NCBI GenBank assembly: GCA_001298575.1
Contig: LJCV01000077.1
Coordinates: 1-64,000 of the forward strand
Length of the DNA: 64,000 nt
Source: Actinobacteria bacterium OK074
GTDB taxonomy: Bacteria; Actinomycetota; Actinomycetes; Streptomycetales; Streptomycetaceae
Direction: 5' to 3'
Positions 25,399 to 33,800 of this stretch are shown one piece after another; the stretch's first letter is position 1; each line of letters begins with the position of its first letter. The translations under genes were made by a program, and so were the position numbers. Below the pieces are notes generated by a model that searched no databases, was not told the DNA's origin, and saw only the letters and a list, made by a program, of their open reading frames with translations.

Positions 25399-26063
25399 GG
25401 GTTCGTACTCCGTGCTGTGAGGTGCTGGATGTGCGTGGCGGCCGTCGCGAGGTCGGGGGCGACGAAGACGCCGTGGTCAACGGCCAGGGAGTCGTCGGGA
25501 ACCGTCCTCCCGCGCGATATCCATACAGCGCCGGCTCCCGCTTCGACGGCGCCGACGATGTCGCAGGCCCAGTCGTCGCCGATGTGGATCAGGCCACCGG
25601 GGGATGTGCCGAAGTGGTCGGCCACGGCGAGGAAGGCGCGCGGGTCGGGCTTGGCGTGGCCGATGCGGCAGGAGGGGAAGAAGTCGCTCACCCAGGGCGA
25701 GAGGAGAGCGCGCAACCCGTCGGTGTCGGCGTCGACGCAGGTGACGTTCGACAGCGTGACGACGGTCGCCACCGCACTGATCCGCCGCAGGGCTTCGATC
25801 GTGCCCGGGTAGAGGCTGAAGGGGGCCGGGCGAAGGTCGCGGGGGAAGGCTTCCGGCGGTACCCGCAGGGCGGCGCACATCTCGGTCACCACGGTCTCCG
25901 TCAGTGCGGAGCGGGTGTGGAGGCCGGACCGCATGATCTCCCGGGCCTGTGCCGGAGGCAGCGGGGACGCCTCGGCCAGCCGCATCGCGAGGCCGGGCCC
26001 GTCGGCCGTGCCGAGGGTGCCGCCGACGTCGACGGTGACCAGGAAGCCGGAGCGTTCGGTCAC
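25395..26063 (-). CDS. HAD-superfamily hydrolase (222 aa)
   Basis: GTG at 26063 overlaps the stop of the preceding small gene (GTGA). The first motif is VTVDVGGTLGT, so the nucleophile Asp is present but the usual second Asp is replaced by Gly. This recalls phosphonatase-like DxxGT enzymes rather than standard phosphatases. Motif II is VTLSNVTC, motif III Lys in IGHAKPDPRAF, and motif IV IHIGDDWACDIVGA. The cap region is helical. It could be a phosphatase, phosphonatase-like or dehalogenase-like enzyme. A longer N-terminal extension in the same frame is rejected. Confidence 0.8.
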   Translation of the reverse strand: MTERSGFLVTVDVGGTLGTADGPGLAMRLAEASPLPPAQAREIMRSGLHTRSALTETVVTEMCAALRVPPEAFPRDLRPAPFSLYPGTIEALRRISAVATVVTLSNVTCVDADTDGLRALLSPWVSDFFPSCRIGHAKPDPRAFLAVADHFGTSPGGLIHIGDDWACDIVGAVEAGAGAVWISRGRTVPDDSLAVDHGVFVAPDLATAATHIQHLTARSTNP

Positions 26064-26515
26064 TGGGCACTCCCCGTGGCGGCCGGAAGCGCGGAGACGA
26101 TGGCCCGGATACGGGCCCGGCGGACCGTGGGGGTCGTGGCCTCGGACAGGAAGGTGAGGACGTAGCGAAGTTCCGCCTCGTCCAGTGCGTCGAGGGACAG
26201 CCGCTCCCGGTCGCAGGCGGCTTCGAGGTCCGGCGGGGCGGTGCGCGGGCGCAGGCCGTGCGGCAGGTGGGGTGTGCCGCTCCACGGCGTACCGGCCGCC
26301 GGCGCCGGGAAGGTGTCCGTCGGCCGCAGTACGGTCACGTCGTCCAAGGTCAGGATGCGTACCGGGACGGTCGTTTCGGCGATGCCGGGGAGGTCGAGGT
26401 TCCCGGTGAGGAAGGTGTCGTGCCCGTCGAGTCGGTGGGAGAGGACCAGGAGCGGGCCCTCGGCGCTGTGGCTGACCGTGCCGTCGACGGGGACGTTCAC
26501 CGGTGTGCCGGGCAT
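26060..26515 (-). CDS. Uncharacterised operon protein (151 aa)
   Basis: ATG at 26515 has AGGAG 6 bases upstream. The protein has no clear motif; it is mainly beta-type in its N-terminal half (LLVLSHRLDGHDTFLTGNLDL, with DDVTVLRP) and helical near the C-terminus (LDALDEAELRYVLTFLSEATTP). It overlaps the enolase-like gene by 19 bases and the HAD gene by 4 bases, so it is a firm part of the operon. I do not recognise a family. The beta-rich half could be a small ligand-binding or partner domain. Confidence 0.65.
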   Translation of the reverse strand: MPGTPVNVPVDGTVSHSAEGPLLVLSHRLDGHDTFLTGNLDLPGIAETTVPVRILTLDDVTVLRPTDTFPAPAAGTPWSGTPHLPHGLRPRTAPPDLEAACDRERLSLDALDEAELRYVLTFLSEATTPTVRRARIRAIVSALPAATGSAQ

Positions 26516-27567
26516 GGCGTGCTCCTCGGGGTCGTGCCGAGACCTGGCGCGTCCGGCAGTCGGATGTGTCCGTTCTCGGGACGGAGGGGTACGTCGTACA
26601 AGTGCTGTCGTCCGGGCTCCCATTGGAGGCGGTACTCGACCGCGGGCACGGCGTCCGGGAAGGCGGCCGCGAGGTGGAGGCCGGGCAGGAGTGAGCGGCC
26701 GTGCGGGTATATCGGGATGCCCTGGGTGCGGGCCACGGTGAGGATCTGCGTGGCGCGGGTGAGGCCGCCGCAGCCGACCACGTCGAGCGTCAGGGCGCTG
26801 GGCCTGACGTACTGGATGAGCCCGGCGGGGTCCTCGTCGCTGTGCGCGCGTTCCCCGACAGCCAGTGGTACTCGGGTGGCCGCGAGGAGTTCGTACAGGT
26901 CCAGGTCGTGGTGCGGCAGCGGATCTTCCAGCCACCGCAGGTGGGAGGGCTCGCAGCTCTGCGCGAAGGCCATGGCGACCGCAGGAGTCCAGGTGCCGAC
27001 CGCGTCGGCGGCGAGCGGGGAGCCGATGGCCCGGGAGCAGCGTTCCACCGCGCGCGCCATGCGGGCCGCCGCCGTCTCGGACGAGTCGGCCGGGTCACGG
27101 CGCAAGCCCCACTTGGTGAAGCACCAGCCGCCCGCCGCGACATCACGCAGCACGTCGAGGTCGTCGACACGGGTCAGGTCCTGGGACAGCCACGAGGCGT
27201 AGGCCGGGACGGGCGAGCGGAGTTCGGTCGTGGCCAGGAGGTCGGCCACGGAACGCGAGGCGAGCCGGCCGTGCAGGTCCCAGACCGCGCAGTCGACCGC
27301 GCCGACCGCCCAAGAGGCGATGTCCGACGGGGCCCGGCGGGCCGCGGCGCGCAGCCGGTTCAGCAGGCCCGCGTGGTCCGTGACCAGTGCGCCTTTCACC
27401 TCGGAGGCGAGCGTGTCCCGCGCGTAGTGTGCGATCTTGTCGCCGACCGGCCCGTACCAGCCGGTTTCTCCGGCACCCCGGACAGCCACGAAGAACGCGT
27501 CGTCCCCGGGGGCCACGGGTTGCCCCGTCTCCAGGATCCCCAGGCCGTGCACACTCCACTGGTTCAT
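26497..27567 (-). CDS. Enolase-superfamily (mandelate racemase/muconate cycloisomerase-like) enzyme
   Basis: 356 residues. Metal ligands can be placed at Asp in AADAVGTW (about residue 189), Glu in RWLEDPLPHHD (about 210) and Glu in LAVGERAHSDED (about 236), followed by TLDVVGCGGLTRA and a His-bearing YPHGRSLLPG segment. The KxK catalytic motif seems reduced to a single Lys (CFTKWGLRR). Members abstract a proton next to a carboxylate and then epimerise, dehydrate or cycloisomerise. Start ATG at 27567 overlaps the phosphoketolase-like stop (ATGA). The exact chemistry is unknown. Confidence 0.8.
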   Translation of the reverse strand: MNQWSVHGLGILETGQPVAPGDDAFFVAVRGAGETGWYGPVGDKIAHYARDTLASEVKGALVTDHAGLLNRLRAAARRAPSDIASWAVGAVDCAVWDLHGRLASRSVADLLATTELRSPVPAYASWLSQDLTRVDDLDVLRDVAAGGWCFTKWGLRRDPADSSETAAARMARAVERCSRAIGSPLAADAVGTWTPAVAMAFAQSCEPSHLRWLEDPLPHHDLDLYELLAATRVPLAVGERAHSDEDPAGLIQYVRPSALTLDVVGCGGLTRATQILTVARTQGIPIYPHGRSLLPGLHLAAAFPDAVPAVEYRLQWEPGRQHLYDVPLRPENGHIRLPDAPGLGTTPRSTPCPAHR

Positions 27568-29639
27568 CGGGCCGCCTCCCGCGAGGCGAGCAACCGGCCG
27601 ACCGCTCGTACGACGCCAGCCTGGTCCATCCCGAGGACACGGGCCAGTTCCCGCTGCGGCAGCGGCCCGGCCGGCTCGCGCCACCCGACGACATCGACAG
27701 GCCGACGAAGGCGACCGGCCAACAGGCCCCAGACCGCGGCCGGATGACCGAGCGTGAGGAAGAGAACGCAGGCATGCGTGCCGAAGTAGCCGTCGATTTC
27801 CTGATCGCTCAACCCTCGTGGCCACAGGACCGGGTCACCCAGGACCGTGAGGTCGAGGAGGTTGACGACGCGGACACGGCATCCGTGACGCTCGCGGATG
27901 TGGCCGACGGCTTCCACGGCCACGGCTGCGGGGATGTCCCCCGCCGTGACGACCGTGAGATCCGGTTCGCCTTCGTCACTGTGCGGCGGCCACACGGCGA
28001 GGCCGCGCCGTAGCTCCTCGCCGATCGTTCCCGGTGCGTGAGCGGTACGGCTGTGTTTGCCCGCGACGACAATGTTGATGCCGTTGGCCGAGTCGAGCAC
28101 CTCGTCCAGTACGGCGGCGGTTCGCGGCGGATCGGCCGGGGTCAGCACGCGCACCCCGGGAGCGCCCAGGGCCAGGAGCGAGGTGGCGAGGGACGGGTCG
28201 CCGTGGGTGTGGACGTTGTGCCAACCGTAGGAGGTGAGCAGCAGGTTGAGGCTGGGCAGGCTCCTCGCGCCCGCGAGCCGCCGCTGTTTGACGTAGGCCA
28301 CCAGGGCACTGGTGAGCAACGGCGCGAACGCCTCGTACGAGACCAGCACACCGCGCCGCCCGCTCGCGGTCCAGCCGGCGAGCCATTCCAACAGCACTTC
28401 CTTTGCGAGGAGTTCATGGACCCATCGCTCACCGGCGAGTTCCGGGAGCCGGTTGGAGGTCAGCTCGTCCGGGCTGAGAAGGAGGAAGTCTCCGCGTGCC
28501 GCGTGTTTCCTGACGACGCCGGTGACCGCTTCCGTGAACGTGTCCGTACGAGCGCCGAACGCGCCGGGCCGGCTTGCTGATTCCGGCAGCTCGGGTGGGA
28601 CGAGAAAGCACCAGCGAGCCGCGGAGACGGCTTCCGCGAGCCCGCCGCACGCCCGCCCGTCGGCGTCGAACAGACCCGTCGGCTCATAGGAGTTGAGCCA
28701 GTAGGCCAGCCGCGTCAGCTGTTCCGGGTCGGTGCGCGGGGCGGTGAGCGGTGTCTTGTGCAGGCCGGGGGTGCCGACCAGAGGGCGTCCGCCGAGGGAG
28801 GCGGGGCCGCCCCACCCCTTCACGCACCGCATGACGAGCACGGTGGGCCGTTCGTCGAGCGTCGACTCGATCGCGTCCCGCAACGCCGTGTGGAAGGTGG
28901 TGTGCTCCGGCAGAGAGCCCGTCGTGATCCGTACGATCCTGGCGTCCCAGCCGAAGCCCCCGAAGTACGCCTTGAGCTCCTCGTCGTTCATCGCGCCGAG
29001 GAGCGAACGCCCGCCCATGCGGAAGCCGTTCACGTGCACCAAGGGCAGGACGAAGGCGTGAGACAGGGTCCGTTGGGCCGGCCAGCTCGCGGAGGTCGTC
29101 GGGGTCTCGCACTCGCCGTCCCCGATGACGGGCACGACGACCCGGCCGGGGGCATCGAGCGCGGCGCCCTGCGCGAACGGCAGACAGCCGCCGAGCCGAC
29201 CGCCGAGAAACCCGCCGGCGGGCAGGGCCGGGTGAACCTCCGCCCCCAGTCCGTCCACGTCCGGGAATGCCCGGGCCAGCCGCCGCAGCCCGCCCTCGTC
29301 CGGGCCGAACTCGGCCCGGACTGCGCCGAGTTCGCCGGTCACCCAGGCGGCGGCGAGCTGCACGACACCGGCGTGCCCGGCGCCGAGGAGCGGCACCACG
29401 TCCACCCTCCGGTCCAACTCTCCGGCAGCGAGCACGACGTGGGAGAGGGCCCACGCCGTGCCCGGGACGGTGCCCCAGTGGCCGGACGGCTGCTCCTTCA
29501 CGTCCTCGGCGCTCAGCGGACGACGGACAAGGACGTTGTCGCGCAGGTGGAGTTGGCACACCGACACGTAACAGACCGCTCTCCACAGGGAGTTGGCCAG
29601 AGCGGCAGCATCGGCGGCAGGGGTTGCGGTCCCGGCCAT
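27564..29639 (-). CDS. Phosphoketolase-like ThDP enzyme (691 aa)
   Basis: The N-terminal part matches xylulose-5-P/fructose-6-P phosphoketolases: LLGAGHAGVV, GGRLGGCLPFAQGAA, VIGDGECETPTTSASW (the ThDP-binding GDGE-type motif near residue 172) and LPLVHVNGFRM. The middle has KGWGGP and the C-terminal third a transketolase-like layout. It is shorter than the usual 780-820 residues and lacks some N-terminal phosphate-binding context, so the substrate may not be a normal sugar phosphate. Expected chemistry is C-C cleavage or C2 transfer with ThDP. It is linked by a 1-base overlap to the radical SAM gene and a 4-base overlap to the enolase-like gene. Confidence 0.75.
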   Translation of the reverse strand: MAGTATPAADAAALANSLWRAVCYVSVCQLHLRDNVLVRRPLSAEDVKEQPSGHWGTVPGTAWALSHVVLAAGELDRRVDVVPLLGAGHAGVVQLAAAWVTGELGAVRAEFGPDEGGLRRLARAFPDVDGLGAEVHPALPAGGFLGGRLGGCLPFAQGAALDAPGRVVVPVIGDGECETPTTSASWPAQRTLSHAFVLPLVHVNGFRMGGRSLLGAMNDEELKAYFGGFGWDARIVRITTGSLPEHTTFHTALRDAIESTLDERPTVLVMRCVKGWGGPASLGGRPLVGTPGLHKTPLTAPRTDPEQLTRLAYWLNSYEPTGLFDADGRACGGLAEAVSAARWCFLVPPELPESASRPGAFGARTDTFTEAVTGVVRKHAARGDFLLLSPDELTSNRLPELAGERWVHELLAKEVLLEWLAGWTASGRRGVLVSYEAFAPLLTSALVAYVKQRRLAGARSLPSLNLLLTSYGWHNVHTHGDPSLATSLLALGAPGVRVLTPADPPRTAAVLDEVLDSANGINIVVAGKHSRTAHAPGTIGEELRRGLAVWPPHSDEGEPDLTVVTAGDIPAAVAVEAVGHIRERHGCRVRVVNLLDLTVLGDPVLWPRGLSDQEIDGYFGTHACVLFLTLGHPAAVWGLLAGRLRRPVDVVGWREPAGPLPQRELARVLGMDQAGVVRAVGRLLASREAAR

Positions 29640-30733
29640 CACGCACTGACCAGGGCTTCGCCGGCGAACGTGAAGTACCACAACGGGCGGTAGCCCTCCC
29701 ATGCCGCCGGGCGCAGCCCGGTCGGTCCGGTGATCTCCTCGATCGCGACTCGGGCGCGGAGGTAGTACTCCAGGTCTCGGGCCCCGGGGGCGCTCAGTCC
29801 CGCCATGACGGAGTTGTGGGCCTGGTAGACCTGGAAGTTGGGGAACTCGGTGGTGTAGGAGGTCAGTTGCGTGACGCCCGCGCGCAGGGTTTCCAAGTCG
29901 TCCAGCCCCACGATGTAGGTGAAGGACGTGCCGTGCCCGGCGGCCATCGCCCGCTTGAGGACCTCCGGCATCTGCGACACGGTGAGCGTGGCCTTGTCGG
30001 CCTTCAGCAACAAATCGCGCCGGGTGAAGCACTCCGCCGTCAGCCGCAGCACGAACGGTGCGACGTCGACGAGTTCCCCGAACGCCTCCTTCGACCGCAG
30101 GACCGAGGTGAGGAAGCCGATGCGCGCCCCGACACCGTACTCGGCGAGCACGGCCCGCAGAGCGCGCAGATGGCCGACGGCCGCCGCCTCGCGTTCGAAG
30201 CATCCGGTCGAGACGGTCACCTCGCGGACCTCCGTGAGGTCGCGCCTGGGATGCTGCTCGCGCAGCGCCGCGAGGAGTTCTCGAAGGTCCCCTTCCTCCG
30301 ACAGCCTCGGATCGGCCGCCGCTTCAAGGGTGTTGGGGCAGAAGGCACAGCCCACGCACCGGCTTCGGGCGTTCGGGTTGAGCGTCGCGGCCGTACCGTC
30401 GTTGCGGAAGTACCCGCCGACGGCGTCGTCCGCGTCGACGCACTCCACGGTGCCGACCTGGGCTCCGCCCAGCAACAGCCGCTCCCCGACGAGCCGGAAC
30501 GGGGAGTCCGTGGCGTTCAGAGGAACGATGAGCTGCCAGGCAACCGTCGGTGCGCTCGCCGGCCTCACCAGGACGCGGGCGCGGTGACGCGGCCGGTCGG
30601 CGTGCATGCCGTACAGGTTGACCGCGATGAGCAGCACGTCCTCGACCGGTACCCGGTACCGCTTCGCGAGGCGCTCCACCTCCACGAGCGTGCAGGTCGT
30701 CGCGTCTGCCTGTCCGCCGAGCAGAACTGTCAC
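29639..30733 (-). CDS. Radical SAM enzyme (364 aa)
   Basis: GTG at 30733 has GGAG 5 bases upstream. The cluster motif is CVGCAFC near residue 123, a CxxCxxC spacing in which the first cysteine sits three residues before the second, close to the classical CxxxCxxC. The following VSTGCFE segment and the FTYIVGLDDLETL region fit a TIM-barrel radical SAM fold. It is the first gene of an eight-gene operon. Radical SAM enzymes cleave SAM to make a 5'-deoxyadenosyl radical and then alter an unreactive carbon. The substrate is unknown. The iron-sulfur spacing should be checked in an alignment. Confidence 0.78.
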   Translation of the reverse strand: MTVLLGGQADATTCTLVEVERLAKRYRVPVEDVLLIAVNLYGMHADRPRHRARVLVRPASAPTVAWQLIVPLNATDSPFRLVGERLLLGGAQVGTVECVDADDAVGGYFRNDGTAATLNPNARSRCVGCAFCPNTLEAAADPRLSEEGDLRELLAALREQHPRRDLTEVREVTVSTGCFEREAAAVGHLRALRAVLAEYGVGARIGFLTSVLRSKEAFGELVDVAPFVLRLTAECFTRRDLLLKADKATLTVSQMPEVLKRAMAAGHGTSFTYIVGLDDLETLRAGVTQLTSYTTEFPNFQVYQAHNSVMAGLSAPGARDLEYYLRARVAIEEITGPTGLRPAAWEGYRPLWYFTFAGEALVSA

Positions 30734-30773
30734 GCGCGTACTCCGTCCAGAAACCAGGAGGGATCGGATGGCG

Positions 30774-30807
30774 CGTCGGCGGCCCGGGCAGGAGCCCGGC
30801 GCCGACG
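30774..30807. terminator. Long hairpin between HAD gene and radical SAM operon
   Basis: Outer arms CGTCGGCG/CGCCGACG and inner arms CCGGGC/GCCCGG with a 2-base bulge enclose loop AGGA. It lies in the 151-base gap after the HAD phosphatase gene and 41 bases before the radical SAM start. It is either a terminator or part of the operon leader. Confidence 0.5.
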
Positions 30808-30884
30808 GCATGAACGAGAGTGCCGTCGTACGCGGGGACGTCGAACCTCGTCCCGGGACTTCTCCGGGACGTCCTGGGACGTTT

Positions 30885-31583
30885 TCAGGCGAGGGCGTGC
30901 GTCAGCGATCGCAAGTGGCGCATCAGAGCAGGCACGTTGGCCAGATCGGGGAGTACGACAGTGGCTCCCGCCTCGCGCAGTTCCTCGGCGCTGTGGATGC
31001 CGGAGGCGACCGCGACGACGTGCGCGTGCGCGTCCAGCGCGGCCCGGACATCGCGGGGGGTGTCGCCGATCAGGACGACGGGCGTGTCCGCCGCCAGGCC
31101 GTGCGCCGCGCCGGCGCTTTCACGGGCGACGTCCACCAGGGCCGCGCGGTCCGTCGAGTCCGCGCCGTACGCCCCGCACTCCAGGTCGACGAGCGTGTCC
31201 AGGCCGAAGGCCCGCAGTTTCACCCGCGCGTTGGCGTGGATGTTCCCGGTCAGGACGGACGAGACCATGCCGGGCTCCGCCGCGACCGCCACGAGGGCCT
31301 CACGCGCACCGGGAAGAACACGGCCACGGCGAGCCAGCTCGGCTTCATGCCCCGCGCCGGCGCCTTCGAGCGCCGCCACGATCCGCTCCCACCCCGGCGC
31401 CTCCAATCCGTGCTCCTGGAACATCCCGGCAAGGATCAGACGATCGGTCCGGCCCTCCGTGCGCGCAGGCCGGACGGCGGCACGCCCGGCGGCAGCGGCG
31501 AAGGCGGCGGCGTAAATCTCCTTGCTGACGCCGGAGTTCTCGATGAGCGTGTGGTCGATGTCCCAGAGCACGATGAGCGGCAC
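30885..31583 (-). CDS. HAD-superfamily phosphatase (232 aa)
   Basis: Motif I is LIVLWDIDHTLIE (DxD complete), motif II VSSVLTGNIHANAR, Lys in the RVKLRAFGLD region, and motif IV VVLIGDTPRDVRAA. These fit a Mg-dependent phosphatase of the phosphoglycolate phosphatase type. Its start is divergent from the HTH-DUF5919 gene. It is on the same strand as the biosynthetic operon but separated by a hairpin, so it may or may not belong to it. Confidence 0.85.
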   Translation of the reverse strand: MPLIVLWDIDHTLIENSGVSKEIYAAAFAAAAGRAAVRPARTEGRTDRLILAGMFQEHGLEAPGWERIVAALEGAGAGHEAELARRGRVLPGAREALVAVAAEPGMVSSVLTGNIHANARVKLRAFGLDTLVDLECGAYGADSTDRAALVDVARESAGAAHGLAADTPVVLIGDTPRDVRAALDAHAHVVAVASGIHSAEELREAGATVVLPDLANVPALMRHLRSLTHALA

Positions 31584-31680
31584 ACAACCAGCCTAGGCGT
31601 ACGGCTGATTCCGACCGGGCCCGGTCGGCGACGGCTGACGCACTTGCCACCTGATACTTCGGTCGGGTTGTCTTACCTGA

Positions 31681-32430
31681 GTGAATGACCGACTGCGTTC
31701 CGCACTCGTGCAACGCGGGCTGACCGTGGACGAAGTGGCCGAAGCCTGTTCCGTCGACCCCAAGACCGCCAGCCGCCGGCTGGGCGGCCGGGTCCCGCAC
31801 CGCAGGCACCGCTGGACCGTCGCCAGTCTGCTACGGGTCGACGAAACCTACCTGTGGCCGCAGGCCGCACAGCGGACCTCCCAACTCGGCTCCCCTCACG
31901 CGGAACCCGTCGACACCTACCCCAACCGCGCGAGCGTCCCCCGCGACGTCTGGCTCTCCCTGCTCCTGGACGCGATGAAGCAGGTCGACGTCCTGGTCTT
32001 CTCAGGCACCTTCTTCGCACAGACCAACCCCCACATCGCCCGGATGCTCCAGGAACGCGCGCAGGCCGACGTACGCGTACGGCTCTGCTTCGGCGACCCC
32101 GACGGGAACGCGGTCCGCACCCGCGGCCAGGAGGAAGGCATCGGCAACACCCTCGCCGCCAAGATCCGGGCCCCGCTCACCTACTACCGCGACCTGGTCG
32201 ACTCCCCGTCCTGCGAGGTACGCCTGCACGACACCACGCTCTACACCTCGATCTTCCGCTGCGACGACCACCTCATGGCCAACCCCCACATCTGGGGCCG
32301 GCCCGCCAGCGCCAACCCGCTCCTCCACCTCCGGCGCACGAACGACGGCGAGTGGTTCGAGCGCTACAGCGAGAGCTTCGAGGCCGTCTGGACCACCGCG
32401 CGCCCCTGGGCGCCCGACCGGCAGGAGTAG
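31681..32430 (+). CDS. HTH regulator with DUF5919 (PLD-like) domain (249 aa)
   Basis: The N-terminal 65 residues are an XRE-like helix-turn-helix (RGLTVDEVAEACSVDPKTASRRLGG). The C-terminal 170 residues resemble the DUF5919/phospholipase D-like fold (VLVFSGTFFAQTNPHIARML, RLHDTTLYTSIFRCDDHLMANPHIWG). The start GTG at 31681 has no obvious Shine-Dalgarno and could be leaderless. It is followed after 7 bases by the Nudix gene. The fusion suggests ligand-sensed gene control. Target genes are unknown. Confidence 0.75.
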   Translation: MNDRLRSALVQRGLTVDEVAEACSVDPKTASRRLGGRVPHRRHRWTVASLLRVDETYLWPQAAQRTSQLGSPHAEPVDTYPNRASVPRDVWLSLLLDAMKQVDVLVFSGTFFAQTNPHIARMLQERAQADVRVRLCFGDPDGNAVRTRGQEEGIGNTLAAKIRAPLTYYRDLVDSPSCEVRLHDTTLYTSIFRCDDHLMANPHIWGRPASANPLLHLRRTNDGEWFERYSESFEAVWTTARPWAPDRQE

Positions 32431-32437
32431 CACCACC

Positions 32438-32905
32438 ATGGGCAGGACCGAGTACTACTACGACCCCAAGGCCCCCAAGGCCAACACCCTCATCCCCGCC
32501 AGCAACCTGCTCGTCGTCGACGACACGGGCGCCCTCCTCCTCCAACGCCGCCGCGACACCGGCCAGTGGGCCCTGCCCGGCGGCGCCCAGGACATCGGCG
32601 AAAGCCCCGCCCAGTGCGCCGTACGCGAATGCGAGGAAGAAACCGGCATCACCGCGGAAATCACCGGCTTCCTCGGCGTCTACTCCAACCCGAACCACAT
32701 CGTCGCCTACACCGACGGCGAAATCCGCCAGCAGTACAAGGCCACCTACATCGGCCGCCCCATCGGCGGCGAACCCACCATCAACGACGAGGCCGACGGC
32801 GTCCGCTGGGTACACCCACAAGACCTCGGCGACCTCGACATCCACCCCAGCATGCACGAACAGATCGACCACTACCTGTCCGGCACCTACCCCCACCTCG
32901 GATAA
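32438..32905 (+). CDS. Nudix hydrolase (155 aa)
   Basis: A clear Nudix box GGAQDIGESPAQCAVRECEEETGI lies at about residues 48-71, with the REVxEE-type core present. The protein is the normal length for a single-domain Nudix hydrolase. These enzymes cleave nucleoside diphosphate-linked compounds. It is in an apparent two-gene operon with the HTH-DUF5919 gene and is convergent with the HD-domain gene 23 bases away. Substrate unknown. Confidence 0.87.
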   Translation: MGRTEYYYDPKAPKANTLIPASNLLVVDDTGALLLQRRRDTGQWALPGGAQDIGESPAQCAVRECEEETGITAEITGFLGVYSNPNHIVAYTDGEIRQQYKATYIGRPIGGEPTINDEADGVRWVHPQDLGDLDIHPSMHEQIDHYLSGTYPHLG

Positions 32906-32928
32906 CACCGCTGCACGCGGGGGCCGCT

Positions 32929-33360
32929 TCAGAGCGCAAGACCCACCTCGACCGCCGCCGCCCGCACCCGCTCCACACTGCCGTGAATACGGGGCGCGGC
33001 ACGCCGGACGAACCGCCCGACCACACTGTCCTCCCCGTACCGGCCGAGGATCTCCTCCGCCTCCAGCAACGCAAAGGAATGGTTCGCCACCAGCCGTACG
33101 ACGCGGTCGTCCGCCGCGTGCGCGTCCCGCAAATACCGCGCCCCGTCGAGCGGGTGAAAGCCGGTATCGACGAGCGGCGGCGCATACCCGATGTCGTGCA
33201 ACACCGCAGCCGCCTCCAGGATCCCGGCCCTCTCCCCCACCAACGGGGCGAGTCCCCTGGCGCACGCGGCCACGCCCTGGGTGTGCGCCCACCTGCGTGG
33301 CAGATCTTCCCGCAGCAGGTCACCCGCCAGCGCGTGGGCCCGGTCCACCTCAGCCATCAT
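32929..33360 (-). CDS. HD-domain phosphohydrolase-like protein
   Basis: An HD domain is visible: RRWAHTQGVAACARGLAPL (first His), EAAAVLHDIGYAPP (HD pair) and ANHSFALLEAEEIL. I chose ATG at 33360; GTG at 33390 is an alternative that adds 10 residues. A TATTCT-like box lies just before the start, so the mRNA may be leaderless. HD enzymes of this type cleave phosphomonoesters or nucleotides. The C-terminus overlaps nothing; the Nudix gene is convergent. Confidence 0.78.
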   Translation of the reverse strand: MMAEVDRAHALAGDLLREDLPRRWAHTQGVAACARGLAPLVGERAGILEAAAVLHDIGYAPPLVDTGFHPLDGARYLRDAHAADDRVVRLVANHSFALLEAEEILGRYGEDSVVGRFVRRAAPRIHGSVERVRAAAVEVGLAL

Positions 33361-33390
33361 CACGTAGGAAGAATACGATCGAGACCGCAC

Positions 33391-33600
33391 TGGATCGCCG
33401 ACGTCTGCGCCGACAAGCTATGTGGCCTGGCTTCCTTCGCCGCAGGGCTGATCACCGGCCTCGACGCCGTGGTCTTCGGCGTGAGCACCGACTGGTTATC
33501 CGGCCCGGTCGAGGGCAGAGTCAACGATTTGGAGGCCCTCAAGCGCGGCATGTTCGGCCGTGCTCGCCTCCCCTCTTCTAAGCAAACGGCTCCTGCCGAC
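33391..33600 (+). pseudogene. ISL3-family transposase C-terminal remnant
   Basis: The translation gives WIADVCADKLCGLASF, AAGLITGLDAVVFGVSTDWL, then SGPVEGRVNDLEALKRGMFGRA, matching the end of ISL3-type transposases (GLxxFAxGL, AVxxGL, SGPVEGxVN, LKRxMxGRA). The reading frame then shifts near 33580, where a neighbouring frame encodes LLSK. The N-terminal two thirds are missing. It marks the left border region of the defence island. Confidence 0.7.
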
Positions 33601-33800
33601 CGCCGCCAGCCGTCGAGCACCGCGCGTGACCACCATTCAGCGCAAGTGATCCGCTTCACGAAATCCATGGCTGAACCCCCATGGCCCGGGGGCGACATCG
33701 AGCTCGTCGCGGCCTGACTGGCCGGGTGATCCACCGACGGTCACATCCCACATGACTGGGGTGGGACCACACCACGCTTGCGGCGACGACAGCCATTAGC

